Assembly (NCBI RefSeq): GCF_932526225.1
Contig: NC_064038.1
Location: 6,413,822-6,477,821, forward strand
Direction: 5' to 3'
From: Nematostella vectensis
Lineage: Eukaryota > Cnidaria > Anthozoa > Actiniaria > Edwardsiidae
Length of the DNA stretch: 64,000 nucleotides
Shown here: one piece after another, positions 25,401 through 38,367 of the stretch
Layout of the letters: every line of letters starts with the position of its first letter
Position numbering within the stretch: the stretch's first letter is position 1
Notes under the pieces: model-generated
What the model was told of the DNA's origin: nothing
The model's input: only the letters and a program-made list of their open reading frames with translations
The model's database searches: none
Made by a program: the position numbers and the translations under genes

Positions 25401-26362
25401 TGTAGTCAAGATATGTGGATCGATGATTTGCTCACCGCGAAAAATATCGTATTGCTAATTTGAATGTGACTACATGCGATGGTGATTTACGAGACGAAAA
25501 AAAATCAATGACGCAATCTTACTCAAACAACACCAAGTTGGATTTAGAAAGCCGCATTTAATCAGCAAACTATTCAGTATCTACAAAACGTAAACAGACC
25601 TAATCTCAAAATGAAGTTTTTCCGCCTTTATCAAAACTGACAAGTTGGTGTTAAGCGAAATTTAGATACACTATTAGAAGAGAAATCGACGCACAAGAAT
25701 GCAGTGAAGTCGACCATTGCGACCCCATTCCCGCTACCACAACACACTCGAGTATATTTCCAAAATACAGTATTTAATCTACAATACAGTAAAAAGCAAA
25801 TGACATAGCAATAACGATCATTGATCAAGAGTTCTTAAAGGAATCGAGGCAAACTTACCTCGATGAAGCTTTTGGCAGCGATACGAACTTCTTCGTAATA
25901 CTCGCTATAAGTCCAATGCTGCCATTGATCGTTTCGCTTTACTCCCATCGCAATTCTATTCGGAGACCGTTTTACAGTTCTCTCTAGCAGATCAACTACG
26001 GTCATAGGTTCCCCTTTCGTTGCATCACTCTCTCCCATTCTGATTTTAACTGCGCCATCGGCTTCCGTGGTCCAAAAGTCGTTAGCCGGAGCAAGGTTCT
26101 TGGCAGTTTTTTCTTGCGTATTTTTCATCGATAAGGTAGTCCTATTAGTTTGTCCAGCACTCTTGTCGATCTCCGCGTGTCCATTAATTCCGTTCTGACC
26201 ATTTTCTCCTGTATGAGGAAGATCATTCGAGTTTAGGTGTCCATTTTGGTGTTTGTTGTTATCGGCAGGCTTCTCTGCCATAGTAATTTGAGTGAGGCTA
26301 ACTCCACTCTTCGGGTTGCCGGTGGTTTCGTCAAGAGGAGTTATTCCTAAGAGCTGAGCCAT
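13418..26362 (-). CDS. ACSBG: Bubblegum-type long-chain fatty acid--CoA ligase (18 exons)
   Basis: Activates long or very-long-chain fatty acids to acyl-CoA using ATP. Exons (minus strand): 26362-25859, 24192-24104, 23468-23348, 22986-22906, 22749-22648, 22252-22205, 22089-21991, 21629-21561, 20716-20658, 20071-19949, 19699-19651, 19555-19310, 16992-16876, 16525-16492, 15861-15722, 15127-14936, 13936-13882 and 13491-13418. All phases agree, giving 733 residues (human ACSBG1 is of similar size). The AMP-binding loop is [11 protein letters not shown] near residues 298-308. [16 protein letters not shown] and [17 protein letters not shown] (about 573-590) complete the adenylate-forming signature, and the C-terminus reads [15 protein letters not shown]. 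Residues 1-90 are low-complexity. The intron after exon 12 begins inside a minisatellite. A 34-base micro-exon is present, and a possible alternative first exon lies at 27277-27343. Confidence 0.96.
14331..14854. mobile_element. MITE with GACCCTATAAAGCTA terminal inverted repeats
   Basis: GACCCTATAAAGCTA at 14331-14345 is exactly mirrored at 14840-14854. Just inside, ACTTGAGTGGGCNTGTC occurs at both ends but in direct orientation. It is 524 bases long, non-coding, in an ACSBG intron. Internal CACGATTT/CGAAATCG repeats lie at about 14545-14610. A diverged relative occupies 7035-7400. Confidence 0.8.
17064..17374. repeat. Tandem duplication of about 150 bp beside the minisatellite
   Basis: A block starting TACTGTTCCTAATACCCAGT occurs twice in a row, at about 17064-17212 and 17213-17374, including AATTTTGATTCAACTGGATT. 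The second copy has gained one extra unit resembling the neighbouring 25-bp minisatellite (TGTACCTCCCCATCGCCACA). It lies in the ACSBG intron after exon 12. Confidence 0.8.
17510..19309 (-). repeat. 25-bp minisatellite, about 72 copies, abutting a 5' splice site
   Basis: The plus-strand unit is TGTACCTCCCCATTCCCACA plus CTCCC. Spacing is 25 bases (for example TGTAC at 17531, 17556, 17581), with one shortened unit near 18590. On the sense (minus) strand each unit contains AATGGGGAG|GTACAGG, a good match to a splice donor. The authentic donor of ACSBG exon 12 (AATGGGGAG|GTATGG at 19310/19309) is in register as the first unit. There is no stop codon in any frame for long stretches, so long spurious open frames arise on both strands. 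Confidence 0.95.
20150..20378 (-). mobile_element. tRNA-derived SINE
   Basis: The minus-strand head has a pol III box A (TGGCGCAGTTGGCATA) and box B (GGTTCGATTCC inside CCGGGTTCGATTCCCGG) spaced as in a tRNA, followed by a roughly 130-base tRNA-unrelated body. The acceptor stem does not pair, so it is not a functional tRNA gene. It is inserted in the ACSBG intron between exons 9 and 10, in the same orientation as the gene. Confidence 0.75.
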
Positions 26363-27276
26363 AACAGTGCTTTAACGCTAGGTCAATGCCTGGTGATTTC
26401 GCAGTATCAAATCGCTTCCTGCCCCGACAAGAAACGAAACTCTAAACCGCGAGACCTGCTCCAAAGAAAACGTGGTCGTCAATGGTTCACGCAAGAATGA
26501 GTTTCAAACGTACTTTGGTCAGAGGATTCGTGTTGCGGCGATTGAATATTAACCTAAGTCACGATTAAGCAAAAACACGAAAACTGAGACTACTTTCGCT
26601 ATAGTCTCATCGATTATTTGACAAAAGACGTTATTTTGCTAGCAGGCCCAGGGAAAATCGTATGAATGATTCAAGATTTGTTGACAAAATCGCGATGTCG
26701 ATAAATGGAGGGCGTCTCGTGGGAAGGGGAGTCGTCAGCCAATTAGATTCAAGATCCTACAACACGTGACAACGCAGCTGTAAATTTGCGTATATCGTGG
26801 CGGGAAATCTATTGAAGGATATTGACAAATTTTTGATACAGATTTATTTCGTTATGTGACATCTTTTAGATTAAAAAGGAAGTAAAAAGTAATGGAACTC
26901 GCCATCATTGCAAGAAAATACTTTATGTTTTAACTAGGCATAGTCCCGTGTACAGTACATAAGCAATGACACAAAAATAAAATAAAACCAAATAGATATT
27001 TGCGCATAAACCCTTTTTGGCGACAATGCAGCTATATCAATGATAATAGAATTCCGATTGTTTACACGACAAGACATGCCATGTCGCGAGTCAATACTCT
27101 TAAAACAACATGTTATTATTTATAGGCAATCTAAATATCATGGTTGATTGCGGAACAATGTCAAGAATTTAGGGCATTTTTTCGAAGCTTGTAATAGGTA
27201 CAATGCTACTTAAAGCCTAGCTTGATCATATCAGTACCGATATGGGCTGTTTTGGCCATGGGGCTAGCTCGCTTAC
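26363..27276. promoter_or_regulatory. Upstream region of ACSBG
   Basis: This 0.9 kb lies upstream of the main ACSBG start codon and should contain its 5' untranslated region and core promoter. The sequence is plain AT-rich DNA. A CACGTG-like site (AACACGTGAC) is at about 26762-26771. I see no TATA box placed convincingly. If the first exon at 27277-27343 is real, this stretch is also an intron. Confidence 0.35.
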
Positions 27277-27343
27277 CTCGGTGACTGACAGAAATAGAGT
27301 GTTCTTCAGAAGGGTCAACTTTGCTTCCACTCGCCATCCTCAT
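27277..27343 (-). CDS. Candidate alternative first coding exon of ACSBG
   Basis: On the minus strand, ATGAGGATGGCGAGTGG opens a frame encoding MRMASGSKVDPSEEHSISVS, then H and R. It ends at a consensus donor (CGAG|GTAAGCGAG) in phase 1, and an in-frame TAG lies a few codons upstream. A phase-compatible acceptor inside ACSBG exon 1 (ATTACTATGGCAG|AG AAG CCT) would give ..SVSHR-EKPADNN.., bypassing the first 30 residues. The join is inferred. The exon could also belong to a transcript not seen here or be chance. Confidence 0.35.
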
Positions 27344-27973
27344 ATGAGCGTAATACCTCTAAACTAAAGGTTAAAATTTTTGTACAAGAAAAATCAAGAT
27401 TTACGATTTTGGAAATGTCCGGCCCAAGCAGCGAGAAGTGTCAAGAAAGGATGTCTGCGCCAACTGTCGCTAGAATCATGACTGATAATTAACGAGCTTT
27501 TTACAGTTACTTATAATCGGTTTTGTGCCCTCTCTTGGGTAGTTCATGCTCTGTTGAGCAGTCTTTGTGACGTACACGTCGAAAGCATCAATTTCAAATT
27601 AGTTTAGAGACACGGAAAACAAATATAGGACGCCTTCTAAACAGCATTTTGTAGGTTAAAGGAATTCCTTTCGTTAGAAGTGTCATTAACCTCTTGTTTA
27701 TGGAACAAGCCAATCAATTTGGAATTCGTTGAAATGGTAATTGATGTTTGTGGTTATTGCTTTTGAAAAAAGAAGTTTTGACGTCATTGAAATCATTAAA
27801 AAGTAATATAAAGATTGTTATGGGATTCAATTCGCAGCTCCTGCTAGCAAGCGCAACACAATGTTTACAGGGCTAACGAAAACACCGGAGGAACTGGAGG
27901 AATTGTGGGTGTCTCGAGGGGGGAGTACCTAGGTTTGACATCGAGTAAGTACCAACAGTTTAAAAAATCGTGT
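27344..27973. other. Intergenic stretch before the 32-bp minisatellite
   Basis: No gene is supported. At about 27848 a single AGCAAGCGCAACACAATG matches the core of the 32-bp minisatellite unit that starts 120 bases later, so it may be a seed copy. The rest is AT-rich unique sequence. Confidence 0.4.
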
Positions 27974-29545
27974 TCACAAGTGTGAACCGGGTAAACCTAA
28001 GCGCAACACAATAGGGAACTGGGTGAACATAAGCGCAACACAAGAGTGAACCGGGTGAACACTAGCGCAACACAAGTGTGAACCGGGTGAACACACGCGC
28101 AACACAAGAGTGAATTGGGTGAACACAAGCGCAAAACAAGAGTTAACCGGGTGAACACAAGCGCAACACAAGTGTGAACCGGGTGAACACAAGCGCAACA
28201 CAAGAGCGAACTGGGTAAACACAAGCGCAACACAAGAGTTAACCGGGTGAACACAAGCGCAACACAAGAGTGAACCGGGTGAACACAAGCGCAACACAAT
28301 AGTGAACTGGGTGAACACAAGCGCAACACAAGAGTGAACTGGGTGAACACAAGCGCAACACAATAGTGAACCGGGTAAACACTAGCGCAGCACAAGTGTG
28401 AACCGGGTGAACACACGCGCAACAAACGAGTGAGCTGGGTGAACACAAGCGCAACACAAGAGCGAACTGGGTAAACACAAGCGCAACACAAGAGTGAATC
28501 GGGTGAACACAAGCGCAACACAAGAACGAACCGGGTGAACACAAGCGCAACACAAGAGTGAACTGGGTGAACACAAGCGCAACACAAGAGTGAACCGGGT
28601 GAACACTAGCGCAACACAAGAGTGAACTAGGTGAACACAAGCGCAACACAAGAGTGAATTGGGTGAACAACACAAGTGTGAACCGGGTGAACACAAGCGC
28701 AACACAAGTGTGAACCGGGTGAACACAAGCGCAACACAATAATGAACCGGGTGAACACAAGCGCAACACAAGAGTGAATTGGGTGAACACAAGCACAACA
28801 CAAGTGTGAACCGGGTGAACACAAGCGCAACACAAGTGTGAACCGGGTGAACACAAGCGCAACACAATAGTGAACTGGGTGAACACAAGCGCAACTCAAG
28901 TGTGAACCAGGTGAACACAAGCGCAACTCAAGTGTGAAAAGGGTGAACACAAGCGCAACACAATAGCGAACCGGCTGAACACAAGCGCAACACAATAGCG
29001 AACCGGCTGAACACAAGCGCAACACAATAGTGAACCGGGTGAACACAAGCGCAACACAAGAGTGAACAGGGTGAACACAAGCGCAACACAAGAGTGAAGA
29101 GGGTGAACACAAGCGCAACACAATAGCGAACCGGCTGAACACAAGCGCAACACAATAGCGAACCGGGTGAACACAAGCGCAACACAATAGCGAACCGGCT
29201 GAACACAAGCGCAACACAAGTGTGAACAGGGTGAACACAAGCGCAACACAATAGTGAACCGGGTGAACACAAGAGTTAACTGGGTGAACACAAGCGCAAC
29301 ACAATAGTGAACCGGGTGAACACAAGCGCAACACAAGAGTGAACCGGGTGAACACGGGCGTAACACAAGAGTGAACTCGGTGAACGCAAGCGCAACACAA
29401 GAGTGAACACAAGCGCAACACAAGAGTGAACTGGGTGAACGCAAGCGCAACACAAGAGTGAACTGGGTGAACGCAAGCGTAACACAAGAGTGAACTGTGT
29501 GAACACAAGCGCAACACAAGAGTTAACCGGGAGAATACAAGTGCA
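27974..29545. repeat. 32-bp minisatellite, about 48 copies
   Basis: The plus-strand unit is GTGAACCGGGTGAACACAAG followed by CGCAACACAAGA. Period is 32 bases (CGCAAC at 28290 and 28322). Variants alternate GAGTGAAC, TGTGAAC, TAGTGAAC and TAGCGAAC, and some units are shortened (about 28660 and 29270). Because 32 is not a multiple of three and few stop codons occur, several overlapping minus-strand open frames of up to about 330 codons result. It lies between the 5' end of ACSBG and the 3' end of the REEP gene. Confidence 0.95.
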
Positions 29546-29636
29546 ACACAAAGTTTAAACCAAACAAAAAGAGAAATAGCGATCAGTGGTACCGAAACCA
29601 AATGGAGGCAAGCAACAACGACCAATGTAAACAGCA

Positions 29637-29642
29637 TTTATT
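29637..29642 (-). terminator. Possible poly(A) signal of the REEP gene
   Basis: TTTATT on the plus strand is AATAAA on the minus strand, about 1 kb downstream of the REEP stop codon. I saw no closer AATAAA in the interval. It lies about 90 bases from the edge of the minisatellite. Confidence 0.35.
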
Positions 29643-30178
29643 TGAAGAATGCCACAAAGTACAATACTTGTTGGTCTAGAAAGGGTTTTGATATATATTA
29701 CAAACTCTTGAAAAATATATACCACGTGTAACAGCGAAAAGCGGAGTTACCAAACATATTCAAAAATACTTTTACTGTACGTCCACATATTAAGTGTTGT
29801 TTATATTGTTAAATGTACTGATACAAACACAAACCTTATCTAGTGAATCTCAAAACACTTGGTTTTGTGCATTACCAAATTATAGACAATGAAGCAAACT
29901 CTACAATCTTATATTAATAGTATAAACAATTGCACTATCAAGTGATTACAAAAACTACAACTTAAAAATGCCCACGATTATTACAAGATGTGCCAAATAG
30001 TTTGAGAATAGAGTATACAGTTTGTTGGTCAAGAAAATGCACAATCTATTCAAACGTTCCTCACAGAATGTTGGATTTCTCAAAGTCAAGTTGGATAATA
30101 AGAAAGTGGAATATTAGGAAATTGTATAAAGGTAAAAAGTTCGCTTTCGGAAACTTATAGGCATGGGATACAAACATT

Positions 30179-30217
30179 ACCCTGGTTCCAAAGCATTTAA
30201 TGTCATCTAATTAGTGA
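30179..30217. repeat. One-armed relative of the hairpin element at 47579-47668
   Basis: TACCCTGGTTCCAAAGC followed by a diverged stretch ending AATTAGTG matches one arm of the perfect hairpin element at 47579-47618. The second arm is missing. It lies in the presumed 3' untranslated region of the REEP gene. Confidence 0.45.
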
Positions 30218-30649
30218 CTGGATGAATATATATCTCTAGCAGTGGTAACAATAACAATGTTATGAAACAACAGTTATAACCTTAAGATTTACGCAGGACA
30301 ACGACAGCCCACATGCAATATTTTTTCACACGCTAAAGGAAAATTGTGGTAGCGCATACTGAAATCTTGAGTGTGCGCTGTCTTCATCCCAACACCGTTG
30401 TAAACCTGAAGGACCCTATTATGTGAAGTTTGTAGCAATAGGCAATTCTGGTGTACCCACAAAGACCCATCACTTGGGACTAGGGGAGTTGAGGTGTCAA
30501 ATGTTCCAGTTCCATTCTAGTAATATGACAAGTATCTCATCTGCTGCTATAAATTACCAATGAAAAACGGTTCCATTATTTCGTGCTGTTCATGATTGAT
30601 GAAAAAGGACAAAGGAGGCATCTTAACCCTTATTTTGTAGAAGATCATC

Positions 30650-34541
<3,892 letters not shown>

Positions 34542-35488
34542 TTTGAGAAAGTGATTTGCATGACGTCACGTTGTGCGTTATTTATAACCTACAGACACGT
34601 GACCAGTACCCATTCCTCTAAGAGGATAAAAATGAAAAGGAAACAAAGCCGGTTTTGTGGCTAAAATGTATTATTAATATTTAAATTGTGTTAGGAATTA
34701 TAAGTGAATTGCGAACTGCTAAAATAGCATCTTGTATATTTTAATGACCCTCAATATATGATATTCTGTGCATTGGTATTGAAATGCAAAAGGCTGATAT
34801 TGGAATGCGATTGGGCCAGGTCCAAAGTCTATCCGAGATCACGTGTCGGTTTGCATCATGAAGCGAACTTGCTCCACCCCTTTAAGTGGGGTTTTAGCTA
34901 CCCTATTATCTATAATGTTATCCCAATAAACAGGAAATAAATAGGTATAATCCTTTGACCTTAATATTAGTTAAAGAAGCGAGACGTTCATAATTTTATT
35001 TTAGCATATGGCGTACGAGGTTAGGCTTGGAATAAAACGGCAAATGTACTTTCTTTTCATTTCTCTCTTTATCCATTTCCATTGTTTGAACTTGTTTGCA
35101 TAGAAGAGCTGTGTTTGCATTTTTCATTTCTCTATCAATTCCTTAGCAACGGTGACACGCCATAGCAACATTTAAAAGTAAAAATTAGAATAATAATATG
35201 ACTTGCAAAGTGGATTGGCTATGAAAGTAAATGGGCTGCATATTGGTAAGAAAACATTTTCCGGTCGATATTTTCTCATGCTGCATATATAATGCTCACT
35301 TGGATTAGCGGTCCCATATTAAAACAGAACCGAACTAGCAGAGAACTAAGTATCACAGAAGTTATTCAGGAACTCTTACCCCAGGAAAGACACTTCTCTT
35401 CCCGTCTAGTCCCTGCATTATGTTACATCGCATCTCCGCAAACATATTCACCAAGAAACATTTAATTATTTTAAAAGTTTTTACTCAC

Positions 35489-35609
35489 CGAACGCAAGGG
35501 GGTTTTTCATAACGAGTGCTTTAATCTTTTCCACATTCAGATCTTTGATATTGAACGCTGGAACAGGACTTGCAGACTTAGAAGAAGAGTTAGCATTTTT
35601 ATCCGCCAT
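35489..35609 (-). CDS. REEP5: Alternative first coding exon of the REEP gene
   Basis: An ATG in a good context opens a 40-codon frame: MADKNANSSSKSASPVPAFN, then IKDLNVEKIKALVMKNPLAF. It ends at GCGTTCG|GTGAGT in phase 1, the same phase as the donor of the other first exon (34406), so it can join exon 2 (34290) to read ..NPLAFGLVGVFSLYLIF... This replaces the family's usual N-terminus with a Ser-rich, then amphipathic segment. Separate promoters about 1 kb apart are implied. It is the promoter-proximal exon facing the divergent phosphodiesterase gene. Confidence 0.7.
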
Positions 35610-36660
35610 TTTCCTACTTTTAAGTTGAAAATTTTATATGCAGCAAAAGTGAAAGGTTCCGTTTTGCGTTGGTAGCGAAGCCTAGCCTGGTTTAAAATTA
35701 CCCTTTCAGATCAGGATGACCTACCAATCAGAATGCGCCGTGACAAGTTGATGTCACGTGACTAAATACTTGTATCTGTTGCTCACGTGAATAACTTGTT
35801 TTCTTTTTTTTTGTACGTTTCAAATGCAAATAACATAGAACAATTTATTTTTTATTTAAATGCATTTGCATTTGGAAGGGCACATGAAAAGAATAGCGTC
35901 TACACTAGGCCTAGCTCTCCTAGTTTGGCAGACTGGGGGGGATGTTTACACATCAGTCAATCTTGTTTTAAAAACTGTCCTTTTTCTAACTCGCTCGTCA
36001 TTTCCTTATTAGGCAATACATACCATATTTGGGAGTGCGCCTCAATCGTTTCTTCGCTTTTTCGTCGCTCTAGAACTTTGTAAGTCGTTTTTGTATCTGT
36101 TGCTCACGTAAACTTCCAGGAATTCGTGTTTACTAGGATTTTGGGCGCAGCATTTTAGATATTCACAGGTCTCCCGCTCGCTCGCCCCAGGTCCTTTAAG
36201 ACCATTTTGAAAAACGACAGCCATTGATTGATATGCGCAAAATCACCTTCAGAAAACATACTCGTCTGATTAAATGAACAAGGAAGGTTGATGACCAAAA
36301 GGGTACTTCAAAATGATTCTTGTTTTAAACAACGATCACCCATTGTCTCTTGAGATGCAATCTTTCCATGCGAAAAATGAATAATCAAAGTACTTAAGGG
36401 GTTGCAAGCTAGCAAGTTAATTAAGCTTGCTCGATATCTAAAACACTGTCACAAAAGCCAGTTGTCAACAAGAAGCCTTTTAATCCAACAGCTTTTCATC
36501 ACCAATGGTATTTCCTGTTACGTCATCTGCCATTTCACGGCTGGTCACCTGCATGTCACAAGTCCACGGGGTCAAATCTGTAACTGGTGCGGTAACCGCA
36601 GAACAACCACCGCAAAATCTATCACCTACATGTAAACAACGCCAACTATAGCTTCCTTCC
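35610..36660. promoter_or_regulatory. Divergent intergenic region between REEP and the phosphodiesterase gene
   Basis: About 1.05 kb separates the minus-strand REEP alternative start from the plus-strand phosphodiesterase start. CACGTGA/TCACGTGA motifs occur twice near 35753-35788. No conserved core element could be fixed. There is no other gene; a minus-strand open frame at 36042-36224 has no recognisable similarity. Confidence 0.4.
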
Positions 36661-38367
36661 ATGACAAACATGTCGTGGATATGGCCTATTGCAGCGTTAT
36701 CCGTTATCGCAGCGACTTTTAGCGCGCCGATCGGGAATAACACCAAGATAATCAAGATTTTCCCGGAAGAGGTACAGGAACATTGGGCGTTCTTCGCGAA
36801 CTCGAGGCCGGGTAAGAACCCGCTGAAATCGCTCTTGCATGACCCGGAGGCGCTATACGCCGTGTGCAGAGCGGCAGAGTTTGCCGCGAATTCATATAGA
36901 GGCACACACGGTCAAAGATTTCGCCTGCGGAATATCTTAAATCTAAGTCAAGATTCGGGACAATGGGATTACAAAGTCCAATTGTTGCTGCAGAACACAA
37001 AATCCCAAAGCCTCCAGGATGAGGATTTTCTTATCGGAATTAGGAAACTAAGCAAGCGGGTTTACGAAGCTGAGGTTGGATTTACTAGACCAAAACGAGA
37101 CGGGGACTTGGAAAAGGGAGCTAATAAGAATACAAGTTGTGATTTTCTGAGCTCGCTTGCGAACTGCACGGCTTGCGGGTATAAGGGAATTTGCAGGAAA
37201 GGGTCTGCGCGCGTAAAACCATGGCTTGCATTCGCGCTCAAAACTCAACGCGAGCTACAATCGAACGCCTCCTTCGAGAAATACCAAATGCTAGCGGCGC
37301 ACAACGCGTTCAACGATCGTTCGGACGGCTACGGCGAGATGGACGACTGCCGCTGGCCTCCCCCCTACCATGGCGTCTGTATCGACTTCGCAAACCAGGA
37401 GTTCAGCTTTACGGATTTGTTAGACATGGGGGTTCGCGCACTCGAGATCGACCCCTGGTGGTGCTTTGGTAAGATCAGAATGAGCCACGCCCACGATCAT
37501 GCCTATCTGGGGTGCAGCCCTTGGGATCGGGAATTCCACTATGGGATACAGGAAATCGCGGAATGGATAAAGAGGAATCCAAAAGAGGTTGTTCGGATTT
37601 ATTTGGAGGACAGTGGAAGTCATACTAAGGGTCACGATGACCTTATTAATGGTCCAATAAAGGATTACCTAGGAGACAAAGTCCTCACCCCAAATGATAC
37701 ACTGGTCTACTTCAATGGGCGTTGGCCTACTGTCTCTGAGATGCGTAAGCTAGGTAAAACAGTTGTTGTAGCAACTGGGAACTTATATAATCATAAGGGT
37801 ATGTATATTCACAAGTCATATTGGCAGGAAATGACTTATAATAAGTTTCTCTCACAAGCTAATTGTTCTGCAATGGGGAACAATTCCATTCCCATCAGAG
37901 TCTATAGTGACAGCACTAAGTATGGACCGTTCTGGAATGGACCGTGGAAAACAGGGACCATTTTGAACTACATGGACTTCCTTAAATGTGGGGTAACATA
38001 CCCTGCCGCTGACCAGGTGAATCCTCACCTCCTGGCAACAGCTGTCTTCACCTGGGCTGAGGGGGAACCTAGCACAAAGCTTCAGACAGATACATGTGTT
38101 CTCCTTTGTGGTGGGGATAAGCGATGGCATGTTGCAGATTGCTCAGAAAAGCATCATTTTGCATGCATGTCTAGTCATGATGTATTCAAGTGGCTTATAA
38201 GTGCCGTGTCCGGGCCATATAATGAGCCTATTTGTCCAGATGGCTACCAGTTTGGCCTGCCACAAACTGCAAGGCATAGTGTGATTCTGCAAGAGGCGTT
38301 GGGAGACAATGATGTTTGGATAAACCTGACACCATTCATCCCACTTTTGCAGGACATTAGTCAGTAA
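36661..38367 (+). CDS. Secreted PI-PLC X-like phosphodiesterase (single exon)
   Basis: A 568-residue secreted protein of the PLC-like phosphodiesterase superfamily (TIM-barrel, PI-PLC X type). Residues 1-22 form a signal peptide (WIWPIAALSVIAATFSA). The catalytic domain starts near 205 with LAAHNAFNDRSDG (first active-site His, H214), then DLLDMGVRALEID (E262, D264) and IRMSHAHDH (second His cluster, 276-280), followed by VVRIYLED and TVVVATGN barrel strands. Residues about 463-503 (FTWAEGEPS..WHVADCSEKHHFAC) resemble the tail seen in secreted eukaryotic members and mimic a C-type-lectin ending. Several N-x-S/T sites (for example N26, N157, N202) and many cysteines fit an extracellular location. 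It is intronless, unlike its neighbours. The substrate is unknown; no EF-hand, PH or Y domain is present. Confidence 0.88.
   Translation: MTNMSWIWPIAALSVIAATFSAPIGNNTKIIKIFPEEVQEHWAFFANSRPGKNPLKSLLHDPEALYAVCRAAEFAANSYRGTHGQRFRLRNILNLSQDSGQWDYKVQLLLQNTKSQSLQDEDFLIGIRKLSKRVYEAEVGFTRPKRDGDLEKGANKNTSCDFLSSLANCTACGYKGICRKGSARVKPWLAFALKTQRELQSNASFEKYQMLAAHNAFNDRSDGYGEMDDCRWPPPYHGVCIDFANQEFSFTDLLDMGVRALEIDPWWCFGKIRMSHAHDHAYLGCSPWDREFHYGIQEIAEWIKRNPKEVVRIYLEDSGSHTKGHDDLINGPIKDYLGDKVLTPNDTLVYFNGRWPTVSEMRKLGKTVVVATGNLYNHKGMYIHKSYWQEMTYNKFLSQANCSAMGNNSIPIRVYSDSTKYGPFWNGPWKTGTILNYMDFLKCGVTYPAADQVNPHLLATAVFTWAEGEPSTKLQTDTCVLLCGGDKRWHVADCSEKHHFACMSSHDVFKWLISAVSGPYNEPICPDGYQFGLPQTARHSVILQEALGDNDVWINLTPFIPLLQDISQ

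Noticed and set aside
27974-29545. Regular repeats reminiscent of a CRISPR array
   Set aside because: Units are head-to-tail with no unique spacers, the DNA is eukaryotic, and there are no cas genes.
27974-29637. Overlapping minus-strand open frames encoding a Cys-rich 32-residue repeat (VHPVHSCVALVFTQFTLVLR)
   Set aside because: An artefact of the 32-bp minisatellite, whose period is not a multiple of three. No initiation context, splice structure or non-repeat coding flank was found.
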